DNA of 64,000 bases from Sphingobacterium puteale (GTDB taxonomy: Bacteria > Bacteroidota > Bacteroidia > Sphingobacteriales > Sphingobacteriaceae): the NCBI RefSeq assembly GCF_003627955.1, contig NZ_RBWS01000001.1, positions 682,001-746,000 of the forward strand, in the 5' to 3' direction. Position 1 is the stretch's first letter. Every line of letters begins with the position of its first letter. Both the position numbers and the translations under genes were made by a program. Shown here piece after piece: positions 1 through 9,265 of this stretch. The notes beneath the pieces were generated by a model. The model saw only the letters and a program-made list of their open reading frames with translations, ran no database searches and was not told where the DNA came from.

Positions 1-1
1 G

Positions 2-127
2 CCTTATTTGGTTTGGTACAATCAAAAAGGGTTCCCTAAAGGCAAATTAGGTCAGCAACTGGCCACACTGTATGAGATCAAGCTAAACGGTCTGGAATAT
101 CTTCTGGAACCTTTGAAGAAAAGGTGA
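2..127 (+). CDS. C-terminal fragment of an unidentified protein
   Basis: The window opens inside a gene. The second frame is open from the first bases and gives 41 residues ending at a TGA (125-127); the frame starting at base 1 stops quickly. The fragment is basic and aromatic at its start (PYLVWYNQKG), then carries a helix-like stretch (LATLYEIKLNGLEYLLEPL). I do not recognise the family from so short a tail. A promoter-like stretch for trhO follows directly, so this gene probably ends its own transcript here. Confidence 0.6.
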   Translation, partial: PYLVWYNQKGFPKGKLGQQLATLYEIKLNGLEYLLEPLKKR

Positions 128-160
128 CGAAGGTCATTTTCTTCCATTTATTATTTTTCG

Positions 161-185
161 TAGCTTTGCAGTGAATTTATTTTTG
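161..185 (+). promoter_or_regulatory. Tandem -7 elements ahead of trhO
   Basis: Two copies of the Bacteroidota -7 consensus TAnnTTTG lie here: TAGCTTTG (161-168) and TATTTTTG (178-185). Start sites a few bases downstream would give leaders of about 25-40 nt before the ATG at 213. No exact TTTG -33 element is present, only T-rich runs, so which copy is used is open. Confidence 0.45.
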
Positions 186-212
186 CATTAAACGCCGTTT
201 GCAGCGGTATCA

Positions 213-1202
213 ATGAATATCATGACACAATATCAAACATTGCTGTACTATTGTTACAGCCCTATCGAAAACGCAGAACAATTTGCGACTGATCACCTTG
301 AATTTTGTAAATCACTTGGCTTAGTAGGACGTATTATCGTCGCTGATGAAGGCTTGAATGGTACCGTTTCCGGTACGATTGAGGCTTGTCGGCAATATAT
401 GGATGCCATTTATGCGGATGGTCGTTTTAACAAAACAGAATTTAAGATCGACAATGTTGAAGAACCTTCTTTTATCAAAATGCACTGTCGCTATAAAGCT
501 GAAATCGTGCACTCTGGCCTAAGAGATCCGAAAGAAATCGATCCGAACCGACAAACAGGTGTGCATCTGGAGCCAAAAGATTTCTTGGCCATGAAAGACC
601 AGGAAGATGTCGTTGTATTGGATGTGCGTTCAAACTACGAACATAGTGTAGGTCGCTTTAAAAACGCAGTGACCCTGGACATCGACAATTTCCGCGAGTT
701 TCCAGAAAAGATCAAAGAGCTGGAACAATATAGAGGAAAAAAAATATTGACTTACTGTACTGGCGGGATCAAATGTGAAAAAGCTTCTGCCCTACTATTA
801 AAAGAAGGTTTTGAGGATGTTTACCAATTGCATGGTGGAATCATTAAATATGGCAAAGAAGCGGGTGGCGAAGATTTCGAAGGCCAATGTTATGTATTTG
901 ACAATCGTGTTACAGTAGATGTCAATTCGGTCAATCCATCTGTGGTATCAACCTGTTTCAATTGTGGTAAACAGACCACCAAGATGATCAACTGTGCCAA
1001 CCCCGTATGTAATGAGCATTTCACCCAATGCGATGAATGTGGCTGGGAAATGGATGGCTGTTGTTCGGCGGCCTGTAAGGAAAGTCCGAATAAGCGGGAA
1101 TACGATGGCACAGGATACTATGTAAAGATACCACAACCCGTCAATGTAGACAAAATCAGCAAGAGAAAACATAAGAATTTTCCACCTAAAGTGAAGGTCT
1201 AA
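213..1202 (+). CDS. trhO: tRNA uridine(34) hydroxylase TrhO (YceA, rhodanese family)
   Basis: Oxygen-dependent tRNA hydroxylase that makes 5-hydroxyuridine at the wobble position of some tRNAs, by family knowledge. The 329-residue protein has an N-terminal YceA-like domain (about 5-100) and a rhodanese domain (about 120-215). The active-site loop CTGGIKC is at 182-188, with Cys182 as the expected catalytic residue. A C-terminal cysteine-rich segment (Cys248, 251, 261, 266, 273, 276, 283, 284, 288) looks metal-binding and is usual in this family. Start at 213 is chosen because it fits both upstream -7 elements; Met4 (222) is a possible alternative. The gene stands alone and ends at a strong hairpin terminator. 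Confidence 0.93.
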   Translation: MNIMTQYQTLLYYCYSPIENAEQFATDHLEFCKSLGLVGRIIVADEGLNGTVSGTIEACRQYMDAIYADGRFNKTEFKIDNVEEPSFIKMHCRYKAEIVHSGLRDPKEIDPNRQTGVHLEPKDFLAMKDQEDVVVLDVRSNYEHSVGRFKNAVTLDIDNFREFPEKIKELEQYRGKKILTYCTGGIKCEKASALLLKEGFEDVYQLHGGIIKYGKEAGGEDFEGQCYVFDNRVTVDVNSVNPSVVSTCFNCGKQTTKMINCANPVCNEHFTQCDECGWEMDGCCSAACKESPNKREYDGTGYYVKIPQPVNVDKISKRKHKNFPPKVKV

Positions 1203-1298
1203 AATTAATTCAATAAAACCTTCATGATTTCGCTAGCACCAACAGCTATGAAAGCAAACTGAAGGTTCTTTCTTGCCAATAGAAACAAATACTTTTAT

Positions 1299-1336
1299 AA
1301 AAAAAGTCGGTAACTGATCAGTTACCGACTTTTTTT
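1299..1336. terminator. Bidirectional terminator between trhO and the DUF937 gene
   Basis: A perfect inverted repeat, AGTCGGTAACTGA followed by TCAGTTACCGACT, is flanked by A-run on the left and T-run on the right. It serves two convergent genes, trhO (+) and the DUF937 gene (-). Confidence 0.85.
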
Positions 1337-1352
1337 ATGTTGTAAGATTGCT

Positions 1353-2033
1353 TTACTTCGCAAACATTCCTGCGATTGAATCGAGGATATTTCCTTTGGA
1401 TTGGCCATCGTTACTTTTGTCAAAGAAACTTCCAGCCAGGCCGCCCAACATATCAGTCATACTGCCACCTGTGGAAGCCTGTTGTGTTTCTTGTGCAGGT
1501 TCTTCCTGTCCGCCACCTAAAAATGAGCCAAGGATTCCCCCTAGCATACCACCACCTGCACTTTGCTGTCCGCCGCCACCTAAAACAGATCCGATCAGGT
1601 CACCAATGCCGCCGCCGTTGGACGTCTGTTTTTGCTGACCAAGATATCCCATGACAATAGGTGCTAGTGTAGCTAGAACACCTGTGACCTGCGCTGAACT
1701 GATACCAGCTTTATCGGCAATATTCTGTGTCACCACTTCTGTATTTTGCCCAAACATATGGTTGACAATCTTGTTCCCGTCGTCGGATCCGCCCTGACCA
1801 AATAAATCACCTATCTTATCGAAGATACCGCCACCGCTATGTTGATCGATCGCTTTGTCGATGTTTTCCGATTGGCCTTTGTTTTTCGCATTGTAATTCA
1901 GTGCTGCGATCATCAAAGGAACAGCCGCTGCCACAATCCATTTTGCTTTGGATTCACTGACGCCTGTCATTTTAGAAATGGCTTCTATTGCTTTCGAGCC
2001 AACTCCTCCTGTAACTAAGTCTGTTAAGTTCAT
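1353..2033 (-). CDS. DUF937 domain-containing protein
   Basis: A 226-residue protein of the DUF937 family, whose function is unknown. The N-terminal two thirds (about 1-135) are helical and Ala-rich; a stretch near 30-50 (WIVAAAVPLMIAALNY) is hydrophobic but is part of the soluble fold in this family. The C-terminal part (about 140-215) is low complexity, rich in Gly, Gln and Ser, with repeated GGG and LGGxLG units. No signal peptide is visible, so it is likely cytoplasmic. It is monocistronic, between two terminators. Family assignment is firm; no role can be given. Confidence 0.85.
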   Translation of the reverse strand: MNLTDLVTGGVGSKAIEAISKMTGVSESKAKWIVAAAVPLMIAALNYNAKNKGQSENIDKAIDQHSGGGIFDKIGDLFGQGGSDDGNKIVNHMFGQNTEVVTQNIADKAGISSAQVTGVLATLAPIVMGYLGQQKQTSNGGGIGDLIGSVLGGGGQQSAGGGMLGGILGSFLGGGQEEPAQETQQASTGGSMTDMLGGLAGSFFDKSNDGQSKGNILDSIAGMFAK

Positions 2034-2104
2034 AAGTCTTCGTTTATAGTTATGATGAAGATAACGATTTTTTATGAGGAGTTTAGAAAATATATGCCAA
2101 CAAC

Positions 2105-2142
2105 AAAAAGCCCTGTGGAGTGTTAACTACACAGGGCTTTTT
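2105..2142 (-). terminator. Terminator of the SusCD-DUF5689 operon
   Basis: AGCCCTGTG and CACAGGGCT form a stem around a loop of about 13 bases, with A-run and T-run on the two sides. It lies just past the stop of the DUF5689 gene (2163) and before the DUF937 gene start, so it ends the minus-strand sus operon. Confidence 0.8.
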
Positions 2143-2162
2143 AGCTAAATCAACCGTTCAAT

Positions 2163-3422
2163 CTAATAACTCTTATAGATCGCAATATCATCCAGGCCGA
2201 GCCTTCCGTTATTAATGACATTATTACTGGTTCCTAGACCGAGTTTAGTAATCCTGAAGCGAACAGCTCCTTGGACGTTCATTAAGAATACCGCCTGCTT
2301 TGAATTCATACTTTCAGTCGTTGTGTGCGCATCTGTTATGGATTCACCTGTTTGTACCCATGTCGCTCCTTGATCCGTAGAATACTCCAACTTAAAGGTA
2401 CAGGAACGATCCGTCCAATAAGAGCCATACCAAATGGTCACTTTTGAAGCGCCATTTGGTACATCAAAATTCATCTGCACATGACCATCCACACTTAAAT
2501 TCTGCTGCATACGTATCGCATTTTTACCTGAAACAATGCGATCTTTACCAGCTGTAGTACCCAAGATCGCCTGATATAATCTCCATTGACCCGTTGAAAA
2601 AGATACATCATTCTTTTCGCCCATATCATAGCTCCCTTTCACGCTTGCATCCAAAGCTTCAAAGGTCTCTGGCCATCCAGCATATAATTTACCGCTCGCA
2701 TAAGCCATATCCGAATAGTCCTGCATACGGATTTGCAATTTATCCCCCTCTCTGAACGCTATTCCTCTGAAAGAGGCACTGGGAGCAATCGCTTGAGCAG
2801 CAAATGCTGCATTATCCTGGGTATGTAGTATAATCTCATTTTTATCTCCATCCATCAGGATTTTATCCCCTTTTAATGCAGTCCCTGCAGCAGGTTCAGG
2901 ATCAACTTCAGCCGTAACATCAATATAAGTCGATTCAAATTCCTCAAATTTTGCTTTGAGATTTGCAACCGACACCGGCAATGGGGCAACATTCTTATTC
3001 GAGGCAAAGACATTGACCTGTTGATTTTTAACAGACGATAAAACCATTAGTCCAGATTTTTTGACCAATTTTGCCCCATCAATATTGATCTGAATAGAAT
3101 CGCCAAATTTAAATTGCGATGCATCAGCAACTTCGACTAAAATCCCTCTACGTTGATTACGCCAGATATTCTGAACAGCAATGGTATTTTCGGGCAGATT
3201 CTTATTCTCAGCGCGTGAAACCACAAGCGCCTTCACATACTTTGCGCCAAGCGCACTTGATTCGTTGAGTTGCAAATCCGTGTTCTTATAAAGACTACGC
3301 AATGTATATAATGATATTTCTGGATTTAATTCTCCGATAGACTCATTGATATCTTCTTTACAGTTTGTCAGGAGCGTTGACATCGCCAACACAGCCCACA
3401 TTACTAACTTTAACTTTTTCAT
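2163..3422 (-). CDS. DUF5689-type surface lipoprotein
   Basis: A 419-residue lipoprotein: the signal peptide ends in a lipobox with Cys21 (LLTNC), so it should be exported and lipid-anchored. The N-terminal half (about 30-230) matches my recollection of DUF5689, an OB-fold-like domain found with SusC/SusD pairs in Bacteroidota. The C-terminal part (about 260-419) has features of a beta-sandwich (WYGSYWTDRS, FKLEYSTDQG) and may bind glycans or mediate surface contacts. It is the last gene of the sus operon, three bases after susD. It is probably an accessory surface protein for the neighbouring importer. No catalytic motif was seen. Confidence 0.75.
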   Translation of the reverse strand: MKKLKLVMWAVLAMSTLLTNCKEDINESIGELNPEISLYTLRSLYKNTDLQLNESSALGAKYVKALVVSRAENKNLPENTIAVQNIWRNQRRGILVEVADASQFKFGDSIQINIDGAKLVKKSGLMVLSSVKNQQVNVFASNKNVAPLPVSVANLKAKFEEFESTYIDVTAEVDPEPAAGTALKGDKILMDGDKNEIILHTQDNAAFAAQAIAPSASFRGIAFREGDKLQIRMQDYSDMAYASGKLYAGWPETFEALDASVKGSYDMGEKNDVSFSTGQWRLYQAILGTTAGKDRIVSGKNAIRMQQNLSVDGHVQMNFDVPNGASKVTIWYGSYWTDRSCTFKLEYSTDQGATWVQTGESITDAHTTTESMNSKQAVFLMNVQGAVRFRITKLGLGTSNNVINNGRLGLDDIAIYKSY

Positions 3423-3425
3423 GAA

Positions 3426-4895
3426 CTAGTTGATTGAAGGTTGCCACCACATTTTTACGTTGATTCCATCTCCGCCCATGCGATTGACGGCCTCTTGGTA
3501 ATTTTCTCTATTAAGAGACTGAACAATTATTGGATAATTTAATCTGACCGGCATTTTCCCATTATTTAATAAGCCAGGCCCTTTATAAAGATCCAACAAT
3601 TGTGTCCTCCGATATTCATACCATTGTTGAAAATCGGTAAACATCATGGCGTAGTATTTCTGCAAGTGCACTTTTTTTAGTTTTTGAGTTTCGGAATCCT
3701 CAGCTGAAAAAATTACCTTTGGATTTGTTAAGTAAGCCTCCGGTGCAGTTGCACCCCAATATTCCATGGCAGCCTTTACTCCCATCAAATTTGCTGCCGA
3801 AGCATCTACATTAGCATAACCTCTGATACCACATTCTGCAATAATAAATTGCAATTCGGCATAATTCATCATATTCCCCATACGGGCTTCAGATTTTAAA
3901 GCGAGTTGCAGCGTCGATTGAATCTCAGGAACATTACCCCTTCTGTATCCCGACTGCATACCACCGTATACGCCTAGAGTAGCCTCCGTAGCCCATATCT
4001 TTAAACGTGGGTCACCAAGATCCATGAGATTATTAACAAAAAATTCAGCGTAGCCCTTTGAACGGTTAAAATCAAAATCCCGCATTGTGAAATTGGGATT
4101 CATATACGGTTGCACATTCGTATAATACAATGCGGCTGTTTCAGCATTGCTTTGCATAATTGGGTATTCGGCAGCGTTTGTTTCTAATATTTCCTTAATC
4201 TTGGCGATAGCATTCGTTTCCGTTTTATGTGCAACCCGCAAAAGTAACCGCAAATACAAGGAATTTCCAAATTTGCGCCATTTTTCCGGATCGGAATTAT
4301 AAATCGGATCCATCGCTGTATTGGCCGACTCAACCGCAACCTTCTCTTTCAATAAGCCGTTGGCTTCCTCCAGTTTTCGAAAAATGTCTTTATAGATATC
4401 TTCCTGTTTATCAAATTTTGGTGTGAGATTATTTTCGGAAAAACCTTTGTTGCTATCAAAATAAGGTACATCTCCATACATGTCGGTGATCAGCGAGCTC
4501 ACCCAAGCATCCAATATCAGAGAGATCCCTTGATATGTTTGATAACCTTTCTGTTGTCCGGCATGTGCTTTTTGATACATATCCCGTATATTGGTTAATT
4601 GCACATACCAACCGGACCAGCTCGATTCAGATTCCGATGGCCGAATTTCATAGCGCTGGATTTCCAGGTTATCATTTACGGTAACGGTGACCTGCATCAA
4701 TTCATTATTAATCCGCAAATTGCGCGATAGATTGGTGTTCAGCAGACTGACCAATGCAGGGGCCAATAGGCTTTGGGGGGCTGCTGCTGCAACTGCATTG
4801 GGATTGGTATTCTTTTCTACAAAGTCTTTGGTACAGCTTTGGAATGTTAGACTTCCAAGCATCAGTAGACTTGCTATATAGATATGTCTCTTCAT
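3426..4895 (-). CDS. SusD/RagB-family nutrient-binding lipoprotein
   Basis: Outer-membrane lipoprotein that caps a SusC transporter and captures its ligand. The 489-residue protein has a signal peptide with lipobox Cys21 (FQSC), followed by helical TPR-like segments typical of the SusD_2 group. Ligand is unknown. It sits 11 bases after the susC-like gene and 3 before the DUF5689 gene, so the three are one transcript. No glycoside hydrolase, peptidase or sulfatase accompanies it, which leaves the substrate open; peptide, metal chelate or glycan are all possible. Confidence 0.9.
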   Translation of the reverse strand: MKRHIYIASLLMLGSLTFQSCTKDFVEKNTNPNAVAAAAPQSLLAPALVSLLNTNLSRNLRINNELMQVTVTVNDNLEIQRYEIRPSESESSWSGWYVQLTNIRDMYQKAHAGQQKGYQTYQGISLILDAWVSSLITDMYGDVPYFDSNKGFSENNLTPKFDKQEDIYKDIFRKLEEANGLLKEKVAVESANTAMDPIYNSDPEKWRKFGNSLYLRLLLRVAHKTETNAIAKIKEILETNAAEYPIMQSNAETAALYYTNVQPYMNPNFTMRDFDFNRSKGYAEFFVNNLMDLGDPRLKIWATEATLGVYGGMQSGYRRGNVPEIQSTLQLALKSEARMGNMMNYAELQFIIAECGIRGYANVDASAANLMGVKAAMEYWGATAPEAYLTNPKVIFSAEDSETQKLKKVHLQKYYAMMFTDFQQWYEYRRTQLLDLYKGPGLLNNGKMPVRLNYPIIVQSLNRENYQEAVNRMGGDGINVKMWWQPSIN

Positions 4896-4906
4896 AATGT
4901 CAATAG

Positions 4907-7900
4907 TTAAAATGAAAACGATAGATTTACACCCATTGTACGCGTCGAAGGAAATTGAGCAATTTCAGCTCCTTTTTCAATACCACTGGAGGTTAAAGAA
5001 GCGAACTCTGGATCAAAAGCCGGCCATTTGGTAAAAACAAACAGATCCCGACCATACACACCAATAGATGCTTTTTCAATTTTGTAACGGCTTAAAAAAG
5101 ATTTGGGCAATGCGTAGTCCAAACGCACTTCTCTGAGTTTAATAAAGTCTGTTGAGAATGTATTGGACTCAATATTATCACGGTTGAAATGTCTGGCATA
5201 GTAATCACCGGCTTCTGCAACGACCGTATTTTTGCTATAACTTCCATCCGGATTCAGCACAACACCGTCGCCAATAATACCATTATATCTTCCGGGCAGC
5301 GTTTTCTTCAACTTTCCTTCCTCCATCAATACAGCATGCGTCAATGAATAACCTACCCCGCCAAACTGTCCATCAAATAAAAAGTTAAATCGGAAACCTT
5401 TGTATTTAAATTCATTCCCCCAACCGAATTTCGTCGTTGGATTGGGATTGCCAATATAGATATTATCTTGGCTCAATACAGGGATTCCACCCTCGTAAAC
5501 AATCTTTCCCTCGGGATTTCTCTCATAACCTAAGCCCCAGATATCTCCAAATCGACGATCAGGGATAGCGACAACGGAACCTCGACTGCCAAACAACGTC
5601 GACAGCACAAGTTGTCCCTCAAAAGCCGCCGGAATGGATAGCACCTTCGAGTCATAATGGGTAAAGTTTCCATACATATTCCAGTTCAGCTTATCTTGGT
5701 TTTTCAGGATATCTCCCGATAAAGCGAGTTCAATCCCTTTACTTCGAACTTCTCCTGCATTGGTATACCGTAGTCTATATCCACTGGATGGATCCACAGG
5801 AGGTTTGATCAGCTGTTTATCAGTAGTTGTACTATATACTGTAAGGTCCAATTTAATCCGGTCTTTAAACATCCGGAAATCTGTCCCCAATTCATAAGAA
5901 GTGGTACGCTCTGGCTGCAAATTCTCGTCAGGTACTGTCGTCGGATTACTTAACCCCCCATTAAATCCAATCGCACTCATATATGCATAGGAGTTTCCAT
6001 AGGGGTCTTTGCCCCCGCCACCGACACCTGCAATAGAAGCCCTCAATTTCCAGTAGTTGATTGATTTTGGCAGTTCAAAAATCTGGCTCAGGATAAAGCT
6101 CGTATTCACAGACGGATAAAAGAACCATGCCACCTCATTTCTCTTTGGTGAAGCTAGCGTACTTGCCCAGTCTACGCGACCTGTAAAATCAATAAAGTAC
6201 TTTTGCTTGTAACTATAATTGGCCAAACCATATACACTATGTATGGCGTATTCCTCCCGCCAAGGCTCATAAAGCACTCTTTCACGCGCATTTGCAAAGT
6301 TATACTGGTTTGGATAAAGTAAACTATTGGCCTTTGCGTCGTCCTTGATGTATTTATTGTTTAGTAACGCCCCACCTGCAGAAATACCAAAACGGTGATC
6401 TTGCAGACGCTGGTTGTTGTACTGCAAGAGGAAATCAGAATTCCGCTCTTCGGCATATATAGACTGTTCGCGATAGTAACCGAAAGCATATTTATTGGTA
6501 TCAAAAGGTCTCGACTGTTTACGTTTATCATAGCTCATATCGATTCCTGTCCGGAGCATCAAACTCAGTTCATTGGTGAATTTATAATCCAACTGCACGT
6601 TTCCGATCAGGTTATTTTTATTTTGTGCATTGATCATATCATAAGATATTGTTCTTGGATTATCTAACAAGCCAGAGAATGGTGTCATTTGTTCAATACC
6701 CTCTTTGCCCGGAATCCAATTTTGATCTAACCATGCTGCGTCTATATTGGGCGTAATACCACGGACGAAGTACATGTAGCTCTGATTATTGTAGCCACTG
6801 TTTGGCAGATTGTCCGATCCCCTATTGTTAAAATTAACCTTAGTAGACAAGCTCAATTTATCCGTAATTTTATTACTGAACTGCATAGCAATGGTGTGCC
6901 GATTGTATCCCATGTTGGGAATAATCCACTTATTGGTTACATTGGTATAAGAAAAGCGCGCTGTCGTCTTATCTGTAGATCCCGAAACACTAATGGAATT
7001 TGTTGAAGTCAGCTCCGTTTGAAATAGGTCTTTTCGATTATTTTCATATGGGCGCCAAAGCGTACGTTCTGCTGGCGTTTGTCTATAGTTAGCTGGATCG
7101 TATTGATAGAAATACTGGCCATCAAATTTTGGTCCCCATGCAGAAGAAGTGCTCAACGTACTTGCACCATCTTCCGATTGTCCGTAAGAATAATACAAGT
7201 CTTGCCCCACTACACCTTGTCCATATTCATACTGGTAATCAGGCCACCGATTAATTGTCCCGATAGCGGTATTTGAATTGACTGTAACCCCAATTCTATT
7301 TTGTATCCCCTTTCCTTTTTTTGTGGTAATAATTACAGCACCACGTGCACCACGATACCCATATAATGCCGCAGCACCAGGTCCTTTCAGCACAGAAACC
7401 GATTCAATATCCTCGGGATTAATATCAGCCAAAGAAGAACCAAAATCTACAGGTGAATCCGCATCTAAATAGGCGGAATTTCCTGTTTGTGTCGATCTGA
7501 CTCCCCCGCCCATAATTATTCCATCCACAACGATCAATGCCTCATTGTCACCCGTCATAGAGGTTTCCCCACGCAGGATAACTTTATTTGACCCCAAGGG
7601 TCCTGCCCCCGATTTAACCAGATTCAAACCTGCCACCTTCCCTGTCAGCGCATCTGTCCAGTTGTTTGAAATCGCATTGGTCAATTCCTCCCCTTTAACG
7701 GTACTAATTGAATACCCCAGCGCCTTTTCCTCTCGTTGTATCCCTAATGCCGTTACAACGACTTCATTCAATGCTTCAGACGTAACATTTAACGTTATCT
7801 GCACATCAGACTGTCCTGTTGCAAAGTTCTTTGTTTGCGCTTCATAGCCAATCAATTGAAAACGAATCGAAGCACCTGCTTCAACCTCTATTTCAAAATT

Positions 7901-8158
7901 TCCCATTCGATCGGTCGTCCCCTTGGCTACCCCGCCAACAAGAATAGAAACTGATGCCAAAGGCTCCTTGGTCTGGTTATCTACGACTTTTCCTTTTACC
8001 TTAATCTTGGTTTGGTTAAACGAATGTACAACTTTACCATGCTCCACCGGAACTGCTGCTGCCGTGAGATCCATATTGCCTGCCATCGCCAATGCTATGA
8101 AGAGCAACTTTGAGGAGGAGTGCCTCAGATTAATTTGGATAGGGTTAATACTAAACAT
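4907..8158 (-). CDS. SusC/RagA-family TonB-linked outer membrane transporter
   Basis: An active importer in the outer membrane. The 1083-residue protein has an N-terminal hydrophobic export segment (about 15-36), a carboxypeptidase-D-like regulatory domain (about 53-123), the SusC-type linker NEVVVTALG (131-139), a plug domain (about 146-290) and a beta-barrel ending in the aromatic residue of SLSFSF, as expected for barrel insertion. It is the first gene of the operon. The absence of an N-terminal STN domain or nearby FecI/FecR genes argues against anti-sigma control. The signal segment is unusually long and begins MFSINPIQINL; an internal start cannot be excluded. Confidence 0.92.
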   Translation of the reverse strand: MFSINPIQINLRHSSSKLLFIALAMAGNMDLTAAAVPVEHGKVVHSFNQTKIKVKGKVVDNQTKEPLASVSILVGGVAKGTTDRMGNFEIEVEAGASIRFQLIGYEAQTKNFATGQSDVQITLNVTSEALNEVVVTALGIQREEKALGYSISTVKGEELTNAISNNWTDALTGKVAGLNLVKSGAGPLGSNKVILRGETSMTGDNEALIVVDGIIMGGGVRSTQTGNSAYLDADSPVDFGSSLADINPEDIESVSVLKGPGAAALYGYRGARGAVIITTKKGKGIQNRIGVTVNSNTAIGTINRWPDYQYEYGQGVVGQDLYYSYGQSEDGASTLSTSSAWGPKFDGQYFYQYDPANYRQTPAERTLWRPYENNRKDLFQTELTSTNSISVSGSTDKTTARFSYTNVTNKWIIPNMGYNRHTIAMQFSNKITDKLSLSTKVNFNNRGSDNLPNSGYNNQSYMYFVRGITPNIDAAWLDQNWIPGKEGIEQMTPFSGLLDNPRTISYDMINAQNKNNLIGNVQLDYKFTNELSLMLRTGIDMSYDKRKQSRPFDTNKYAFGYYREQSIYAEERNSDFLLQYNNQRLQDHRFGISAGGALLNNKYIKDDAKANSLLYPNQYNFANARERVLYEPWREEYAIHSVYGLANYSYKQKYFIDFTGRVDWASTLASPKRNEVAWFFYPSVNTSFILSQIFELPKSINYWKLRASIAGVGGGGKDPYGNSYAYMSAIGFNGGLSNPTTVPDENLQPERTTSYELGTDFRMFKDRIKLDLTVYSTTTDKQLIKPPVDPSSGYRLRYTNAGEVRSKGIELALSGDILKNQDKLNWNMYGNFTHYDSKVLSIPAAFEGQLVLSTLFGSRGSVVAIPDRRFGDIWGLGYERNPEGKIVYEGGIPVLSQDNIYIGNPNPTTKFGWGNEFKYKGFRFNFLFDGQFGGVGYSLTHAVLMEEGKLKKTLPGRYNGIIGDGVVLNPDGSYSKNTVVAEAGDYYARHFNRDNIESNTFSTDFIKLREVRLDYALPKSFLSRYKIEKASIGVYGRDLFVFTKWPAFDPEFASLTSSGIEKGAEIAQFPSTRTMGVNLSFSF

Positions 8159-8193
8159 AGATATGAATGTAGATTGTAATTTTCAATTTGGCA

Positions 8194-8201
8194 CAAAAAT
8201 A
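8194..8201 (-). promoter_or_regulatory. Possible -7 element of the sus operon
   Basis: On the minus strand the sequence reads TATTTTTG, matching TAnnTTTG. A start a few bases downstream would give a leader of about 30 nt before the susC-like ATG at 8158. No TTTG lies at the expected 19-21 base spacing, so support is modest. Confidence 0.35.
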
Positions 8202-8493
8202 TATTCTTAACAAAAAGTTAGTTTTAATTTAATGTTTTCTTTGTGTTAAGAATTGTTTCGAATTAAATTTCCTTTTACAAATACAAGAACCGTTTTCAAA
8301 TATTGTTTTGTATATTAAAAGGGTATAACTAGCTCCAAATTGCAATTATCAGGTTCAAATAAAATTGTTAGTTTTGGTTATTGTTTATTAAACAATCGAA
8401 AATAATTAATATTTCCTAAAAAACGAAATAAATCGAAATTATTTAAAATAAAACAATCCAATAAGAAACCAACATCCAGCAGATACTTCGGCT

Positions 8494-8526
8494 AAAAAAA
8501 AGAAAGCCCAAACTTTCGTTTGGGCT
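8494..8526 (-). terminator. trmB terminator
   Basis: AGCCCAAAC and GTTTGGGCT pair around a TTTC/GAAA tetraloop. On the minus strand the stem is followed by a T-run, just after the trmB stop at 8552. Confidence 0.85.
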
Positions 8527-8551
8527 CCCCTCTATAATGAAAACGCAGATG

Positions 8552-9208
8552 TTAACATTGCTCAAAGCTCCATTTCACATAGTTTATATTCTTATCGTCA
8601 GCAAGATACTTTTTCTCATAGTATGTCTTGATTGATAAAACATTATCAACCAATTCCGAGTGATACAGATCTGCTGTCTCTTTATATTTCTTGAGGTTCT
8701 GTAACTCTATTTGCTCAAGGGTATAGGCATAAAAGCCATCATTATCTGTCTTTAGGTTCATCATACCCTCTGGCTTCAAGATGATTTTGTAGCGATCTAA
8801 AAATTTAGGTCCGGTCAGACGTTTCTTCTCACGGCTATCCTGCGGCTGTGGATCTGGAAAGGTAATCCAAATTTCATCAATCTCATTTTCGCCAAAGTGC
8901 TCAAGAATTGTTTCAATCTGTATCCGTAAGAAGGCTACATTTTTAATACCATCTTCTAATGCAGTTTTTGCACCACGCCAGATACGGTTGCCCTTAAAAT
9001 CAATACCGATAAAGTTCTTATCCGGAAACATGCGTGCCAAGTTCACCGTATATTCCCCTTTACCACAGGCGAGTTCCAAAACAACCGGGTTCGTATTTCC
9101 AAATTGCTTCTCCGCCCATTTTCCTTTATATTCTTTGCCGGCATCGAGCTGGATGACATTCTCAAAAGTCGCTACTTCGGCAAATTTACGTAGTTTATCC
9201 TTTCCCAT
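8552..9208 (-). CDS. trmB: tRNA (guanine-N7-)-methyltransferase
   Basis: SAM-dependent enzyme that methylates G46 in the tRNA variable loop. The 218-residue protein shows the SAM-binding motif ELACGKGEYT (45-54) and the family hallmark FPDPQP (117-122) followed by a basic stretch and RLT. TDNDGFY near 155 is the TxTD-type motif used for substrate binding. It lies head to head with fcl, 57 bases apart, and has its own terminator. Length is normal for bacterial TrmB. Confidence 0.93.
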   Translation of the reverse strand: MGKDKLRKFAEVATFENVIQLDAGKEYKGKWAEKQFGNTNPVVLELACGKGEYTVNLARMFPDKNFIGIDFKGNRIWRGAKTALEDGIKNVAFLRIQIETILEHFGENEIDEIWITFPDPQPQDSREKKRLTGPKFLDRYKIILKPEGMMNLKTDNDGFYAYTLEQIELQNLKKYKETADLYHSELVDNVLSIKTYYEKKYLADDKNINYVKWSFEQC

Positions 9209-9226
9209 TTTTTAATTAATATCCCG

Positions 9227-9257
9227 CAAAAATAACCTTATATTTGCAGGAATCAAT
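9227..9257 (-). promoter_or_regulatory. Promoter of trmB
   Basis: On the minus strand ATTG (9257-9254), 19 bases, then TATTTTTG (9234-9227): three of four bases of the -33 element and a full -7 match. The predicted start leaves a leader of only about 14 nt. It interleaves with the fcl promoter on the other strand. Confidence 0.5.
9239..9246 (+). promoter_or_regulatory. -7 element of fcl
   Basis: TATATTTG is a full match to TAnnTTTG. The start site would fall near 9251, about 15 bases before the GTG start of fcl. No clear -33 element is present. Confidence 0.45.
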
Positions 9258-9265
9258 AACTTATC

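Larger units (their letters stand above)
8159..8551. other. AT-rich intergenic region upstream of the susC-like gene
   Basis: About 390 bases without a gene. It is very AT-rich, especially 8220-8500. It holds a possible -7 element for the sus operon near 8194-8201 and the trmB terminator at 8494-8526. A loose direct repeat (TCGAAAATAATT near 8397, TCGAAATTATTT near 8432) is the only other pattern noticed. No coding frame of substance is present. Confidence 0.5.
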
